A stretch of DNA of 64,000 bases, taken from Apostichopus japonicus. Lineage: Eukaryota > Echinodermata > Holothuroidea > Aspidochirotida > Stichopodidae. Each line of letters starts with the position of its first letter. Position 1 is the first letter of the stretch. The stretch spans positions 22,649,499 through 22,713,498 of the forward strand of contig NC_092565.1 in assembly GCF_037975245.1 (NCBI RefSeq), in the 5' to 3' direction. A program made the translations under genes and the position numbers. Positions 46,763-59,468 of the stretch are shown in pieces. The notes beneath the pieces are model-generated. The model was given only the letters and a program-made list of their open reading frames with translations. It was not told the DNA's origin and ran no database searches.

Positions 46763-47654
46763 ACTACTAAAAACAATTACTAAGTAACCACAAAAACAAT
46801 TATTACAGAAGCCTTTGTGATTGGTTCTTGTTCTGTGAAATTCCCACCGAGTAATTCTCAAACTTAGAAATCACTAATACTATCACCTCCCCCCACCTCC
46901 CCCTCCCCTCTATTAAAAAATACAAGAAATGAACATAAATAGCAAATAATAAATGATATCTTTCGATTTTAAATGAATTCCGTCGTCCGGGAACTTTCTC
47001 AAATCACTTTTAATCTTGTTTATAGGCAATTCGGAAGTTCTCCACATTCATGCCGGTTTTTCGAAAATTTGAAAACAAACGGATAGAAGAAACTATGGGG
47101 TTATCGTATCGAAACTTTGTCTAAAAAACAACTCCCGAAAAGATGTCAAGCATTATAATGAGAACTTGATTAACTGCTTAATCTATTTATAATCTGAAAT
47201 TGGCAGATGGTTTACGATATAGACTCCAGAGAAAGATTGTCTAGTTTCATTAGTCAAATGTATAAACACGTGACGCGTGAACTCTCCGTCATATTCACCT
47301 GGTTAATTACTAATGACATTGTGTGTTTGTCACAGGCTATTAATTACTTCTTTCATCTCTCGTAAAAGTATAATTAGCAGACAATTAACCGTCTCATTGA
47401 TTGCCAGTCAAATCTTTTTTGGCGAATCTTATTTTGGCCATTCTTTGACTCTATAAGAGCCGTTAGTTACTTCATGGACAATCATAGAGTATGTACATGG
47501 AGTCACAGCATGGGGGAAAAAAAATAATTTTGATTGTAGGATTCGTGCATTTTGTTTTATTTCCCAAATGAACGAATCTATATTTATATCTTATTTATTC
47601 ACATTAATATATATTGATATATATATGAATCTTTTCTTGGCTTTCTTTTCTCGG
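46763..47654. other. No gene seen
   Basis: Non-coding, AT-rich. Confidence 0.5.
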
Positions 47655-47662
47655 GCTTTAAG

Positions 47663-48031
47663 CAGTGGCGTAGGGAGGTACTTTTGAGGTGGGGGGGGGC
47701 TGAAGGCTGATGGCCGGCGTGGGGGAGGGGTCTAAGGGGAGGGGGTGTCCCCCTCCCCTTTGGAATTTTTTTTGCATTTCCAGGTGGCCTCAGATGCAAT
47801 TTGGTGCAATATAGCACACTTCAACCCACCCACTCCAGTTTGTATATAATTTTGCATTTTCACCTGGCCTTAGATGCAATTTGGTGCTCCAAATGAGATT
47901 TTTTTCTCATTTGGAAATGAAAAAGGGGTTTTCTGACTTGCGAAGCGAGGGGCGGAATGATACTTCCGCCCCTCCATATTTTTCACTGGGGGGGCTGGCG
48001 CCCCCCAGCACCCCCGGTTCCTACGCCCTTG
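47663..48031. mobile_element. hAT-type MITE with 8-bp target duplication
   Basis: The left end is CAGTGGCGTAGG and the right end, read in reverse, is CAAGGGCGTAGG: terminal inverted repeats matching at 10 of 12 bases. The classic hAT CAGTGGCG terminus is present on the left. An 8-bp duplication GCTTTAAG lies outside each end (47655-47662 and 48032-48039). Inside are G/C-rich blocks, two copies of CTTAGATGCAATTTGGTG-like sequence (about 47787 and 47868), and CTGGCGCCCCCC near the right end. It is 369 bp with no coding capacity, so it would move using a transposase from elsewhere. Elements of this general look are widespread in marine invertebrate genomes. Confidence 0.85.
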
Positions 48032-48039
48032 GCTTTAAG

Positions 48040-48954
48040 AATCCTTGAGCTTCCTGAACAAAGCCTTTTAATGAGTGACTTCCTTTTGAAATGTCGTTGA
48101 TATTTTCTTAATAACAATCTTAAATATAGTATTATAGTAATAAACATATACAGACTGTCTGCAGTTCGAGAGTGAAGAAATAAATAAGTGGAATAAACTG
48201 ATTTTTTTATATGAGTTATCTACCAATAAACATCCCTAGGTTCGTGTCCTTATAGAGACAAAACACAGAATGTCTATAAGAGTGGATCAATGTTAACCAT
48301 GTTTTGAAGAAACCTTGATTTGTCTGTACAAAATACTGCCCAAAAAAAAATCAATTATTTGTAAGTGAAGTGGGAGGGAAACAAGTCATACGACCTTTCT
48401 TCGCTTCAAGAACTTGTTTTGATCTCTGTCTATGAAACATTTCATATTTATATCAGTCAGACATAGTCGATCTATCGTGGCAAATGAAAGTTATAAGTCT
48501 TACATAGGCCTATACTGTAAATATGACACGCGACTTGATGTGTTAACCTTCGTTTCAGTTTACCAGCAACGATAACAAAATTCATCCATAATGAACATAA
48601 CTTTTACATAATTTGATTTGACATAGCCACGGGACGAACAGATATATCAAATAAAATGACGGAAAATAGATACATATTTTTTGTTTGTTATTTTCGACGA
48701 TAGGTTGCCTGTCTCATACCCAAAGGCTAATCTTGGCTTGAGAGGCCAACAAGACGCATAGCTGTGCGGGAAATATTAGAAGGTTCGGGAAAGGTTTTTT
48801 AAACGAAATGAGTGCATAAATATGCACTGGAGCTCCGCTATATAATTGTACCATGGAGCTTTACAGCAAAGGCAACATGTAGTTATCAGCTGCAATGTAA
48901 TTTGAACTTTGAACAATTTGTAATGTCTTGTTTATATTGTGGCTTCTGTGGGCA
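48040..48954. other. No gene seen
   Basis: Non-coding, AT-rich. Confidence 0.5.
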
Positions 48955-49245
48955 TGAACACTTTTGTTGAAATAAACGTCGTCATGCACACTTTTGTTGA
49001 AACAAATGTCGTCATGAACACTTTTGTTGAAACAAATGTCGATATCCACACTTTTGTTGAAATAAATGTCGTTATCCATACTTTGTTGAAACAAATGTCG
49101 TCATGAACACTTTTGTTGAAATAAATGTCGTCATGAACACTTTTGTGGAAATAAATGTCGTCATGAACACTTTTGTTGAAATAAATGTCGTCATTAACAC
49201 TTTTGTTGAAACAAATGTCGTCATGAACACTTTTGTTTAAACAAA
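48955..49245. repeat. 30-bp minisatellite, ten copies
   Basis: Ten units of ACACTTTTGTTGAAA(C/T)AAAT followed by GTCGTCATGA, one with a single-base deletion near 49080. Because 30 is a multiple of three, the minus strand stays open as a decapeptide repeat (FNKSVHDDIC-like) until the deletion shifts the frame. Confidence 0.95.
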
Positions 49246-49650
49246 ACATTTTTGTTCTTGTATTGTTAATGTTGATGTTGTTTTTTCTTTCAACGCTGTC
49301 ACTGTCACTGTTGTTGTCACTGTTGTTGATTTTACTGTTGATCTTGCCGTAGCCTTTGTTGTCGTAGTTGTGTTTGTTTCCGCTGATGTTGCTGTTGTTA
49401 TTGTTATTGTCACTGTCATTATGTTGTTGTTGTTGATTTTGTTGTTGATCGGTTGTAGTCGTCGTCATTGATATTGTTCTTGGTTTTGTTGTCGTATACG
49501 TTCAGGCTGTTTTTGTCGATGTCGCTGTCACTGTTTTTTGTATCTTGCAGTTGTTGTTGTTCTGTCGTGTTTTTTGTTCTTGTTCTGGATGGCGTTTATA
49601 ATTGCTGTCGATGTATTTTGTACTTGATGTCGTTGAATTTGTTGTTGCTG
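49246..49650. repeat. GTT-rich cryptic trinucleotide region
   Basis: About 400 bp dominated by GTTGTT, GTCACTGTT and GATGTTG triplets. On the minus strand it reads as poly-Asn/Gln/Thr low-complexity sequence. No unique domain, so it is not called as a gene. Confidence 0.75.
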
Positions 49651-50725
49651 ATGGTGTTGCCGTAGAAACGTAGTGTTTTAGTCGGTAGGTCTCTGATAAT
49701 ATACAAGAACGTGGACGTCATGAAACTAAGTTTTGGTGTAACAAAATGTATAACTTGTTTACCTCCGATATCAATCCTGGCATGCATTAGAGAGAGGTAA
49801 ATGTAGACCGCTTCTTTCTATTTGCGAGCTTCCAATAGAAATGAGTCCAAATGTTTACTGGTATGTTCTGCTTGTCATTTGACATTGTTTATCTCTCACT
49901 GTATGTCAAATCAAATGTATATATGTATATGTATATATATATATAAATATATGATATATGATAAAGATGAAGTGTTCTATAAGCAACATGCTCGTGACAG
50001 TGTAATTCGGGTTTGTCTTCTTGTTATACATAGAAGCTATGTCAAACGCAGGTGCAAGGTACGGGCTGTTTTCAATTTCATATCACATTCTATATCGGCT
50101 GTCATGCCATGCAGGTAGATTGAAATAAATAAAGCCTCAGTGAATCAAGATTATTATTTGCTGGTGGTCTGAATTTAATGATAACACATGTTCATAGTTT
50201 ATATGTCTTTCTTGTTTATGTCGCTTTACTGTTTTTGGTGATATATATGTGAGTTAACGATGGCAAGCAGACGATACAGTGTTGTATATGTAAACGAAAT
50301 CGCACATTCAACAGATTCATTAGTGTTGATCTCCAACTATTATTCCAAAGATACTTAACTCTGGCAGAACTATATTTCTGAGTATAGTAGTGCTAATTAT
50401 TCACAGAGATTGCGGAATGCTATATAAAACAATGTGATGCCTCAGAGAGATCGATTGCTTTGGGATTAGAGGTTAAGTGCTACATAAGACGTGAACGTTA
50501 ATGAGTATTATACAACACCTAATTGTATTCTGGTCATTCGATTGGTCAATTGCTCGTTGATTGCATGCAAAATCCGTTCTATTCCACTCTATGAAATAGA
50601 ACCATGGGTTATACTTTTTTGGTAGCACTTTTTTTTCAATGGTAAGAGAGCAGAGAAACCTGTCTGTTCAAACAATCTGTTGCATGAGTGCATTTTACCC
50701 ATCTTAATATAATATGTTGTATAAA
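49651..50725. other. No gene seen
   Basis: AT-rich non-coding DNA. Confidence 0.5.
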
Positions 50726-50889
50726 ACAAATAATGAATGGTTTCCATTCGTGCAATAGTGCAAATTTTTCATTCGTTGAAAGATGTAATTTGTTCCATTC
50801 AACTCGGCTGCGCCTCGTTGAATGGAACATTCCATCTTTCAACTCATGAAATATTTGCACTATTGCACTCATAATCATTCATTATTTGT
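50726..50889. repeat. Long imperfect inverted repeat (hairpin, MITE-like)
   Basis: Arms of about 75 bp face each other around the loop TCGGCTGCGCCTC (50803-50815). Matching pairs include ACAAATAATGAAT/ATTCATTATTTGT at the outer ends, GTGCAATAGTGCAAAT/ATTTGCACTATTGCAC in the middle and TGTTCCATTCAAC/GTTGAATGGAACA at the base of the loop. The whole would form a long stem. A foldback MITE is the likely origin. No clear target duplication was seen. Confidence 0.8.
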
Positions 50890-53800
50890 ATACTATTCCA
50901 CTTCCTAGCATATATGCATCATTAAAACTAGACACATACTGTTAGTTGTAACTGGTATCGGTGTGACATACACGTGTAACCATGGTCACTTTAACACAAC
51001 GTCTGTTTTAACTGGTACAACTTGTTCACTCCTCGTGAATCCAGTGACAACATTGGTCATTTACGGGGTGGCTAAACGAAAACGAATTTAGAGGAGTTAT
51101 ATGTGGATCACGTGCCGTTCTGGTCGCGAATGTCGTTCATTTTACCAAATACAGTTACAGAGTGTAATTATAACTAAAAGAACAAAACTTCATTATTCTT
51201 AAACTAATTTAGCAAATGATTCGAGAATGAGGGTTCTCCTATGGATTGATAACACTATTTCTGTTTCAACTTTCACCGGAGAATTCCTGTAACTTGAATT
51301 AAATACCTATTATCCAAATATAAGTTCTTGTAAACCTTATACATAAAGCGACAAATCGCTACACGTATGTGTTTTTTTTATATTTTTCATCAGTCCTTCT
51401 TTGAAGTTCTTCCTTTTCTTTTATCGGTGTCTACATGAAACATTTGCCAGAATAATTCTATTCATTTGTGACCTTTCTCACAGAAAAACAAAAGATGAAA
51501 TAAAAAATAACCGGAAGATTAATGCGCACGAGACCATGTTTTTTGCTTGCATTATTCTCATCTATTTATTTTAACCTCGACATGTCAATAATACACCCAT
51601 TAGTAGCGGAAATTTTACGGTTAAGAAGCTCTAACCGTGTTGCTTGTATAGTCGGCCAATATTTCTAGATTCTAAGGAAAAATCACGCAATTGAAGAAAC
51701 TCATGAGACAAGTTAAGCAAATTTATAGAACAGCTTCCAAAATGTTTATCTTTCGAGAATTCCAGTAAAGGTCAAGAGGTATTCTTGTTTGCTAGCCATG
51801 TTTTGTTTCGCCCGGAAGACGTATCTGAAATGTACTTTGATGTCTGCTCTTTCGATGTTAATCAATTATTTCTTAATCATTTGAAACAGAAAAAAAAATA
51901 TCTCGCTAAACTGGTACTCGAAATATAAGTGAACTCATGAAGATTTTCAGGGTTGTTATGCAAATGTTCTACCTATCAGCCTCTACTGATTTCATATAAG
52001 GATGGAATGAATTATTTAAGGCTGTCTTTTATTGGTAAAGAAAAGCCTCCGAAAAAACTCTTATTTTTGGGGGAAAACGGACGAAATTCATTCCTCTAAA
52101 TAAATTGGGGAAAATCCTTTATTTTAAATAATATTTTTCAAAATATACATAGAAAAAAAAAAACATTTGTGGCGAATATAATATATAAAAAAAAAAAAAA
52201 ATCTGCAAACTATGAAAGAGTTTCATTTTTGACGGTTGCCCTTACCCCTTTATATTCTGAAGAATGACTGGACAATAACACTGTCTCCCGGAATATGGAT
52301 TACAGATTACTGCAGGGAGAATATATAGTTCGCTATGCGGTAATCCTCTTAAAACATCTTGCTATTAGTCCCAGCTGCATTTTATGCCACTTTTACTTTT
52401 TTTAAATGGAGGTAAACCCACCACTTTCCCCCACCAATCCCCCCACCCTCCCCCAACCACCCTCATTCAACATATACGGCCCATCTGTTTAAGAGTCAAG
52501 TGTTTAGACCACTAAGCCTATAGCACAGAGAACAGGCCAGTTCCTCAGATGAAACACTGCAGCACTCATAAAGGAAATCATGAAACCTTTATTGCTTCAA
52601 ACAGCATGTTTACATCGTATTGAAAGCAATGAATTGACAGTGACATGTATGTAGCTTTGATGTAACTAAGAGCATGTTAAAAGAAGACACTTTAGTTGAG
52701 TTGTTAAAATGCATAAACAAAATTGATTAACATTAACGTGTTAGCTTGGTTTACGTTACCAACGTCGTTGTTAAGTACGTATATAGCCTTAGAGGAGCAT
52801 TCTAAGATTTATCATCTTTTAAAGGTGGATATATTGTTAACCGGAATATAATAGAAACAGTACTTTAACTTTTTCTCTTGAGCTATTAAATATGATATGA
52901 ATTCTGCATAAACACATCATTTAAGATACCTTATATCTGTTTGGCAGGATGTATATGAATATTTATAATACGGCTAGATGTTCATCTTTGAACTATGGTT
53001 AAGTCTTTGGAATGCTATTTGAGGGTTACGTTGGCTCCTCACAGCAGGCCTATAAATGTTTACGTTAGTCCATTGTTTTATCAATACGGGTACCATAAAT
53101 TAAGAAAATTTTGGTTGGTTTTAATTACCGTCCCAAAAAGTCATAAAACGTATACAAGGTATGAAAGTATACAACGCTAAAGTTGTATTACAGATCTGCA
53201 TAGAATATTGACGCTGATACGCGTGCGCATGAGCATGGGCAGATACACGCGTTCAACGTACCGATGTCGGATAGCAACGTATATATATCTAGGCTATCGT
53301 GTTCGCTATCCCTGTACCTTCAATGATCCAAGTGCTGCTGACATCTTCGAGCAGGTCAATACTTAAAAAGTTGATGCATCGTTTGATCTTAACCTTGAAT
53401 TGTCTACGGTAGATGTACACATTAATCACTAAACGGCGCATGTGGCCTCGTATATCCGAGAGGCCATCGAATGGTCACATCAGTACATTTTAACAGTATA
53501 ATCCTCTGTGATGCTGTTATTGATGTATATTTTCGTTCTGTATTAAATGTGATAAAAGGGGATTACATTTTTGACATGGCGATGCACAGGAATCACTTAA
53601 AAAGTCAAATAGTTGACGAAGTTGACGAGAGAGAGAGAGAGAGAGGGGGAGAAAGAGTTTGCTATGTTCCATATCTATAGTTTGATGAGCATATTCTTAC
53701 TATAAAGCCACGATTCCTCTTGTGAAAATATGAGAAAAGAATAAGTCTCCACCTCACAGGCACAAGGCTTTGGCTGGCCTCATCCTCATCGCCTAGAGCG

Positions 53801-55310
53801 AAACCATACCATGTGGATTATTAGAATTATCTTCTAACACTTCTGTAGAATTTATTTACATGTAATAGTTAATATAGCTATTAATAAATATGATACTACG
53901 ATAAAAGTGTCAACTTTCAATTCCCCTGTCTATTTCCAGTGACACTCAAATTGTCAAGAAATTTAAAGGTGTTAAGAAATACATAGATTTAAACATTACT
54001 TGCAGAGAAATGAAAAATCTCCCAAACAACAAATGGTTAAGCAAATTCTGAAGACTTTTGATGTAATGGTAAAAAGAAGAAGAAGAAGATTAACATTTCC
54101 TTAAATCCAGTCAAATCGTAACTTCAAGGTTCATTGAATAAGTGGAAGCAGTCAACCTCGCCATATACACGCTTCGATTCTTGATTCTGAGGATGTCATG
54201 CTCTTAAACCGAAGGGCATTCTTCAACAAATGTATATTCTGATGAAACTTTTTATTATGGTCTGTCTTCATCCATTGAAGTGAAGCCATGGACAGCTGCA
54301 TTTGGGGGAAAAAATTCATCTTTTCTGTTATTCTTTGCACGCGCACTTTCTCTCTCCACCCTTCTCCTTCCCTCTTCCGCTGTACAATATTGGCATGACA
54401 AAGAAAATGTCCAAGATAATGTTTCCACATCCCTTAAGGCACGTTACTTGAAAGGCAGATAAAATCCATGTTTTCTTATTTAAATAATAAATGGTTGTAT
54501 CTTAAAAACGAAAATTAGCTTTCGTTATGGCTACGTACGTGTTATTTCCTTCATTTATAAATACATTGCTTGCACCCTCGAGGCGATAAAAGCTATTCGC
54601 GTTATTGATATAAACGCCAACGACAAAAAAAACAGATGTATTAATCCAGTCCGCGTTGAGTTCAAATAATTCAATATAGAAAGTGTAATCGCTTCCGAAT
54701 GGTTTCAATAGCTTCAATAAGAGGAGGGTCAATGATCTCGTAAGATGGGAAAATCTTCAAAATCAATTCAATACTTTGTTTGTATTTCAGCAAATGTTGA
54801 AATTGACAGACAAAAGCAAAACAAAAAGAGACGTCAACTTATGAAACAAGTTTGAACTATACATTTCATCTTCTACACGTATACAGCAAACATAGGTCAA
54901 TAAATATAATTTCGTACAATGTATATCAAAGAATTTAAAATGGAAACTGATAATAGATTTAAGCTATACATATAGCAATAAGATAATGCCGCCATGCCAT
55001 CTTAAAAGAGGGTGCTGTCATAACGGTCCTATTCAGTTCCGCGAAACTTTAGAAGGTGTACAGTCTAGTATAGACTACATATCTATAACGGTACCATGTG
55101 TTGATTGCTATACCGTTGTAGTACATTTGGCTGCATTCGTAATTATTACAGGTACGTTATCGACGATATGATTTCTTAGTGGGCTCACATATATTTATTA
55201 ATGAAGCCAACTTGCGCATTTACCTGCGGGTGGGTATTGATATATATTATGAATCAATGATTTATCTGTCATAATGATTTTCATTATATTGGTTGATACT
55301 CCGATCTGTT
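50890..55310. other. No gene seen
   Basis: Long AT-rich intergenic stretch with poly-A near 52183-52200, C-rich DNA near 52429-52462, (GA)n at 53628-53646 and (AGA)n near 54073-54090. Frames at 54152-54462 on both strands have no recognisable domain. Confidence 0.45.
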
Positions 55311-55447
55311 TGCAGTTATGGTGTACCTTATCTGTTGTGCATAAAACATATTTTCTCTAACTACGGCAACAGAATTACTCAGCTTCAATTTCAGTAAGAA
55401 GTTAAGAAACTAGCACCTTCGGCGTTGTAACGTATCTCTGAAACTAG
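55311..55447 (+). repeat. Interspersed repeat of unknown class, copy 2
   Basis: Collinear with 43908-44050: GCAGTTATGGTGTACCTTAT, TGTGCATAAAA, AGCTTCAATTTCAGTAAGAA, then ACCTTCGGCGTTGT and ATCTCTG. Same orientation, about 11 kb apart. Confidence 0.65.
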
Positions 55448-55859
55448 TCAATAACCCAGATCGTCAACATGTAAGTTCATTAGGCGTTTTCGGAACGTTT
55501 TGTGAGCGTTTTGACGTGATCGTATCAGTTTGTTAGCAAATGGGGGGGGGGGGCATGTCAATGTAAGATGATTGCATCTGGGGAAGAGGTACCAACTTCG
55601 AGTAACAGTGGGCCGTATGACTCTTCATTTTGAGGTGACACACCGCAAAATGTCATAAAAACTTCCCGAACAAAATTAACCCTCGGTGCATTTTGGTATC
55701 GAAAATCGATCGAAGACATATTGCAATCTTCCCGAAGTGAAAGGGAGAAGAAGAAAAACGCTCACTAAAAAAAACAATATATGAGGATTGAACTGAGAAT
55801 TGAATTCATAATAACTGCTATGTTTTAACTTAATATGCCAAAATTTTAAAACATGTTAT

Positions 55860-55987
55860 TTAATTCTCCATTCTCCTCCTCCTGACGAGTATCCACAAAG
55901 TCATAGCCAGGAATCCATCAAACAGACTTATAATTCCAAACAGATAAAATGCGAAGGTAAAGCTTCCATTTATGTCAAGAAATATAC
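55860..55987 (-). CDS. SLC16/monocarboxylate-transporter-like gene, last coding exon
   Basis: The minus-strand exon follows acceptor CTCCTTTCAG|GT at 55987 and ends at TAA 55862-55860. Joined in phase 1 to the exon ending at 59469 it encodes GIFLDINGSFTFAFYLFGII, then SLFDGFLAMTLWILVRRRRM and EN. The pattern 'G-I-x-D-x-x-G-S-F-x-x-x-F' followed by a final membrane span and a basic tail is the usual TM11-TM12 region of MCT-family proteins. The preceding exon ends in GVVPG, the usual lead into this segment. Confidence 0.85.
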
Positions 55988-57437
55988 CTGAAAGGAGAAA
56001 CGAGAAAATAAGTTGATTTTGAATGGTGTAAGCTCTTCCCGTGTAGTTTCCTCTTGTGTTTTATTTTTATTTCATTCTCGATTTTTCAATCTCTATATTT
56101 ACATTTCTATTTTTAAATGTATATAGGATACTTTACCGGACATATATTTGTCTCTTTTGCAATCACAACCACTGCATTCCAACATCTTAAGAACTTTGTG
56201 TCAAAATGTGTTTGGTAATATCCCAGTATTATTTTACACTTTTTTCAAATTGTTGTCATAATACGCAACTATATCGTTGATTACTGGTTTGTCAGTATTG
56301 TCTATGGGCGTAACATACACATACACCGGCTAGGTCTGAACATTCTCTCCATGCCATAATCTGATCACAGTGCAAGCTGATTGGTGTTAGATATCGGGAT
56401 AGCTTCCCGGTATAGTTCAAGGCAGGATACGGTTGGTAGAGCGTAATCAGTAGGTACATTATATGTTAGGATAGGACGCCTACACCGTTGCTTACATCTT
56501 CTAGACTTGAAGTTGATTCGATGTTGAGTTTTTCAATTATTCAGCCGGGAGTTCAATATCAATCAGAAACGTATTATATTTAATTAGAAGTAGTATAAAG
56601 TAAAATACCCCAGTGTTTTTACTTTCTCATTCTTGTAGGTAGCTAACAACTGAAACCTGACTAGAAAATTGTAAAATAAAACAAACAAAAAAAAACAATT
56701 AGTTGAAAAGAACAATGAATTTTTGGACTAGAACGAAATTCGAATCAGTGACGTCATGATTTTCCATTGTTCATTTGTACCTATCATGGAGCTAACTATA
56801 ACATACAATGTCGAATGTTGGTAGAAATCACATCCCTGAAATGAAGTTATCTTGTGATCCCTTTTTACACGGTATACAATGCATGTACATGGCCTCTGAC
56901 TGTCACCACCACTAGCTAAGAAATGGCTATATAGGTATTGTCACCAACAATAGAACTGGATGAGCTCAGATGGTGAAGCGCAGGATTTGCTAACTTTGAT
57001 AAATAAAACAGAAATCTGCCGTGCCAATGTCTGATTTAAAGTTGCACGATACAATTGCATCCCAGTTACTGGTACGTTTCCCGACCTTCCGCTCTTCTTA
57101 TACATAGGAGTATGGTCTACTTTGCAATTTCCTTGTCCTTTCCTTGTGAAGATGATTAAACTCTTCATTTGCTTTGCTCCGTTATAACTTTTTCATTACA
57201 ACTATATATGCTTCACCGGTGAATTTGAAATCGAGTCATTACTTCTCCGTGTTGGTTATTAGCTTTGCCTTACTTATCAAAGCATACTATGTACGTATAA
57301 CCTAAATTCAAAAGCCCTTGAACTAAAAATAAATACGAGGAGCGAGTTGATTAAAACCTAAGGACACGGAATAAACGGACAAATATTTGTCTATTTGATC
57401 ATGGTAAATGATCCGTTGACCTTACTCTTAATTTCAC

Positions 57438-57440
<3 letters not shown>

Positions 57441-57521
<81 letters not shown>
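57441..57521. repeat. (AT)n microsatellite
   Basis: AT dinucleotide tract of about 80 bp within the last intron of the transporter gene. Confidence 0.95.
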
Positions 57522-57524
<3 letters not shown>

Positions 57525-58369
57525 TATATCAGCACTAATGAGAGCAGAAAAGTATCATCTTATTGGTCACACAAGTCACACTGGACACTTGGTTTGCAGG
57601 TACAATTAATTATCTTACTCTGATTTAAACCTCACAACGAGACAGTTTGGTGTAAAAGTAAATAAATCATTCCAAACTTTGATTCTGTTCAGTTTAAACT
57701 GGAAGATAATATTTCATACGTTGCTCAAAACCTGATACCAGGCTGTACATGTATGTTAACTATTTTCAAACGGACGGCTGCTAGCAACACTAAACAGATA
57801 TTATGTGGGTTTTTTTTTTGGTGGCATTTCGGCGTCCCATCGGTATCATTGATGAACAGCAGCAGAGAGGTTGATTGGGCAATCTTATGCATCTACAAGT
57901 GTAACGTCTCTGTTTTTTCTTGGTGCCGGAGAGGGACAGTGGATATAGGGTTTAATCATAAATCATAATTTATCATTCCTCATGATACATGTTTAACGGT
58001 ACCCGTTCCCCTGTTCACACATGTCACGGCCACACACACTATCTTGTTTTCTATTAGCTACAACCGATGACATTTCCCTTTGTTCTAACCCTTTGTCTGG
58101 AGAACCGATGACTATTGTTCTCTATTGTTCGACAACTGTTGTCAGGAATTCCTTTTGTCCCATGTCACCAGTTGTGAGGCCTAGACATGCGCACACATCA
58201 CACACGTTCACGCACACGTATATACCCTAACAATTACAGAACTTCTCATGTGAATTAATACTTCGTGTACACACGTAATAGTAAAACTGCAAAGGGTTGA
58301 TTTGTACATTATAATAATTTACAATCAGAATGAATTGCATTGGGTAATGTGTGTGCTGGATATGAGGGG

Positions 58370-59400
58370 ATCACATTTACATCGCAACATAACACAAAAC
58401 ATCACAATAGTACATCACATAACAATATGCCACAAAATAACATAACACTTAACACCGGAACACATCACACTACAGCACATAAGATGGTTTCATATTCAAT
58501 CAACTTAACATAACAAGGCATCACAAAATAACATACCACAACGCTTAGCACCACAACACTTTAGATGTAACACATGTAACACAAGTTGTTTCATTTCATT
58601 TCACATTACATCAAACGCAATACAACACAGTAGAACACAACACAGTACAACACAGTGCAACACAGTGCAACACAGTACAACACAGTACAATACAGGACAA
58701 GACAGGACAAGACAGTACAACACAATACAACACAGTACAACACAGTGCAACACAGTGCAACACAGTGCAACACAGTGCAACACAGTGCAACACAGTACAA
58801 CACAGTACAACACAGGACAAGACAGGACAACACAGTCAACACAGTACAACACAGTGCAACACAATTAACACAGTGCAACACAGTACGACACAGTACAACA
58901 CTGTACAACACAGTAAAATACAATATTACACAATACAACACAATACAACAAAATGCAACACAATACAATACAACACAGTACAACACAGTACAACACAATA
59001 CAACAATACAACACAATACAACAATACAATACAACACAACACAATACAATACAATACAACACAATACAACACAACACATTACAACAATACAACACAACAC
59101 AATACAACACAATACAACACAATACAACACAATGTAACACAATACAACACATTACAACACAGCACAATACAACACAATGTAACACAATACAACACATTAC
59201 AACACAATACAACACAATACAACACAACACAATACAATACAATACAACACAATGTAACACAATACAACAATACAACACAATACAACACAATACAATACAA
59301 CAATACAACAATACAACACATTACAACACAATACAACACAATACAACACAATACAACACAACACAATGTAACACAATACAACACAATACAACACAACCAA
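58370..59400. repeat. ACAAC/ACAAT pentanucleotide satellite
   Basis: About 1 kb of CAACA-based five-base repeats. A degenerate flank (58370-58610, ATCACA/AACAT) leads into regular CAACACAGTA and CAACACAGTG units (about 58615-58920), with two blocks of CAGGACAAGA. CAACACAATA units follow to the end, with CAATGTAACA variants. Long frames on both strands (QYNT- and CVVLY-type) arise because all units are stop-free, and are not genes. It ends about 60 bp before the splice donor of the large transporter exon. Confidence 0.95.
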
Positions 59401-59468
59401 AAGTGTTACTCGACAGAATACATAACATCCCATTGATTGATTTTAATTTAAGGATTAGAACTACTCAC

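Larger units (their letters stand above)
55988..59468 (-). other. Last intron of the SLC16-like gene
   Basis: A 3.5-kb intron bounded by GT (59468-59467) and AG (55989-55988) on the minus strand. It contains the (AT)n tract at 57441-57521 and the ACAAC/ACAAT satellite at 58370-59400. Frames in the satellite are repeat shadows. Confidence 0.75.
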
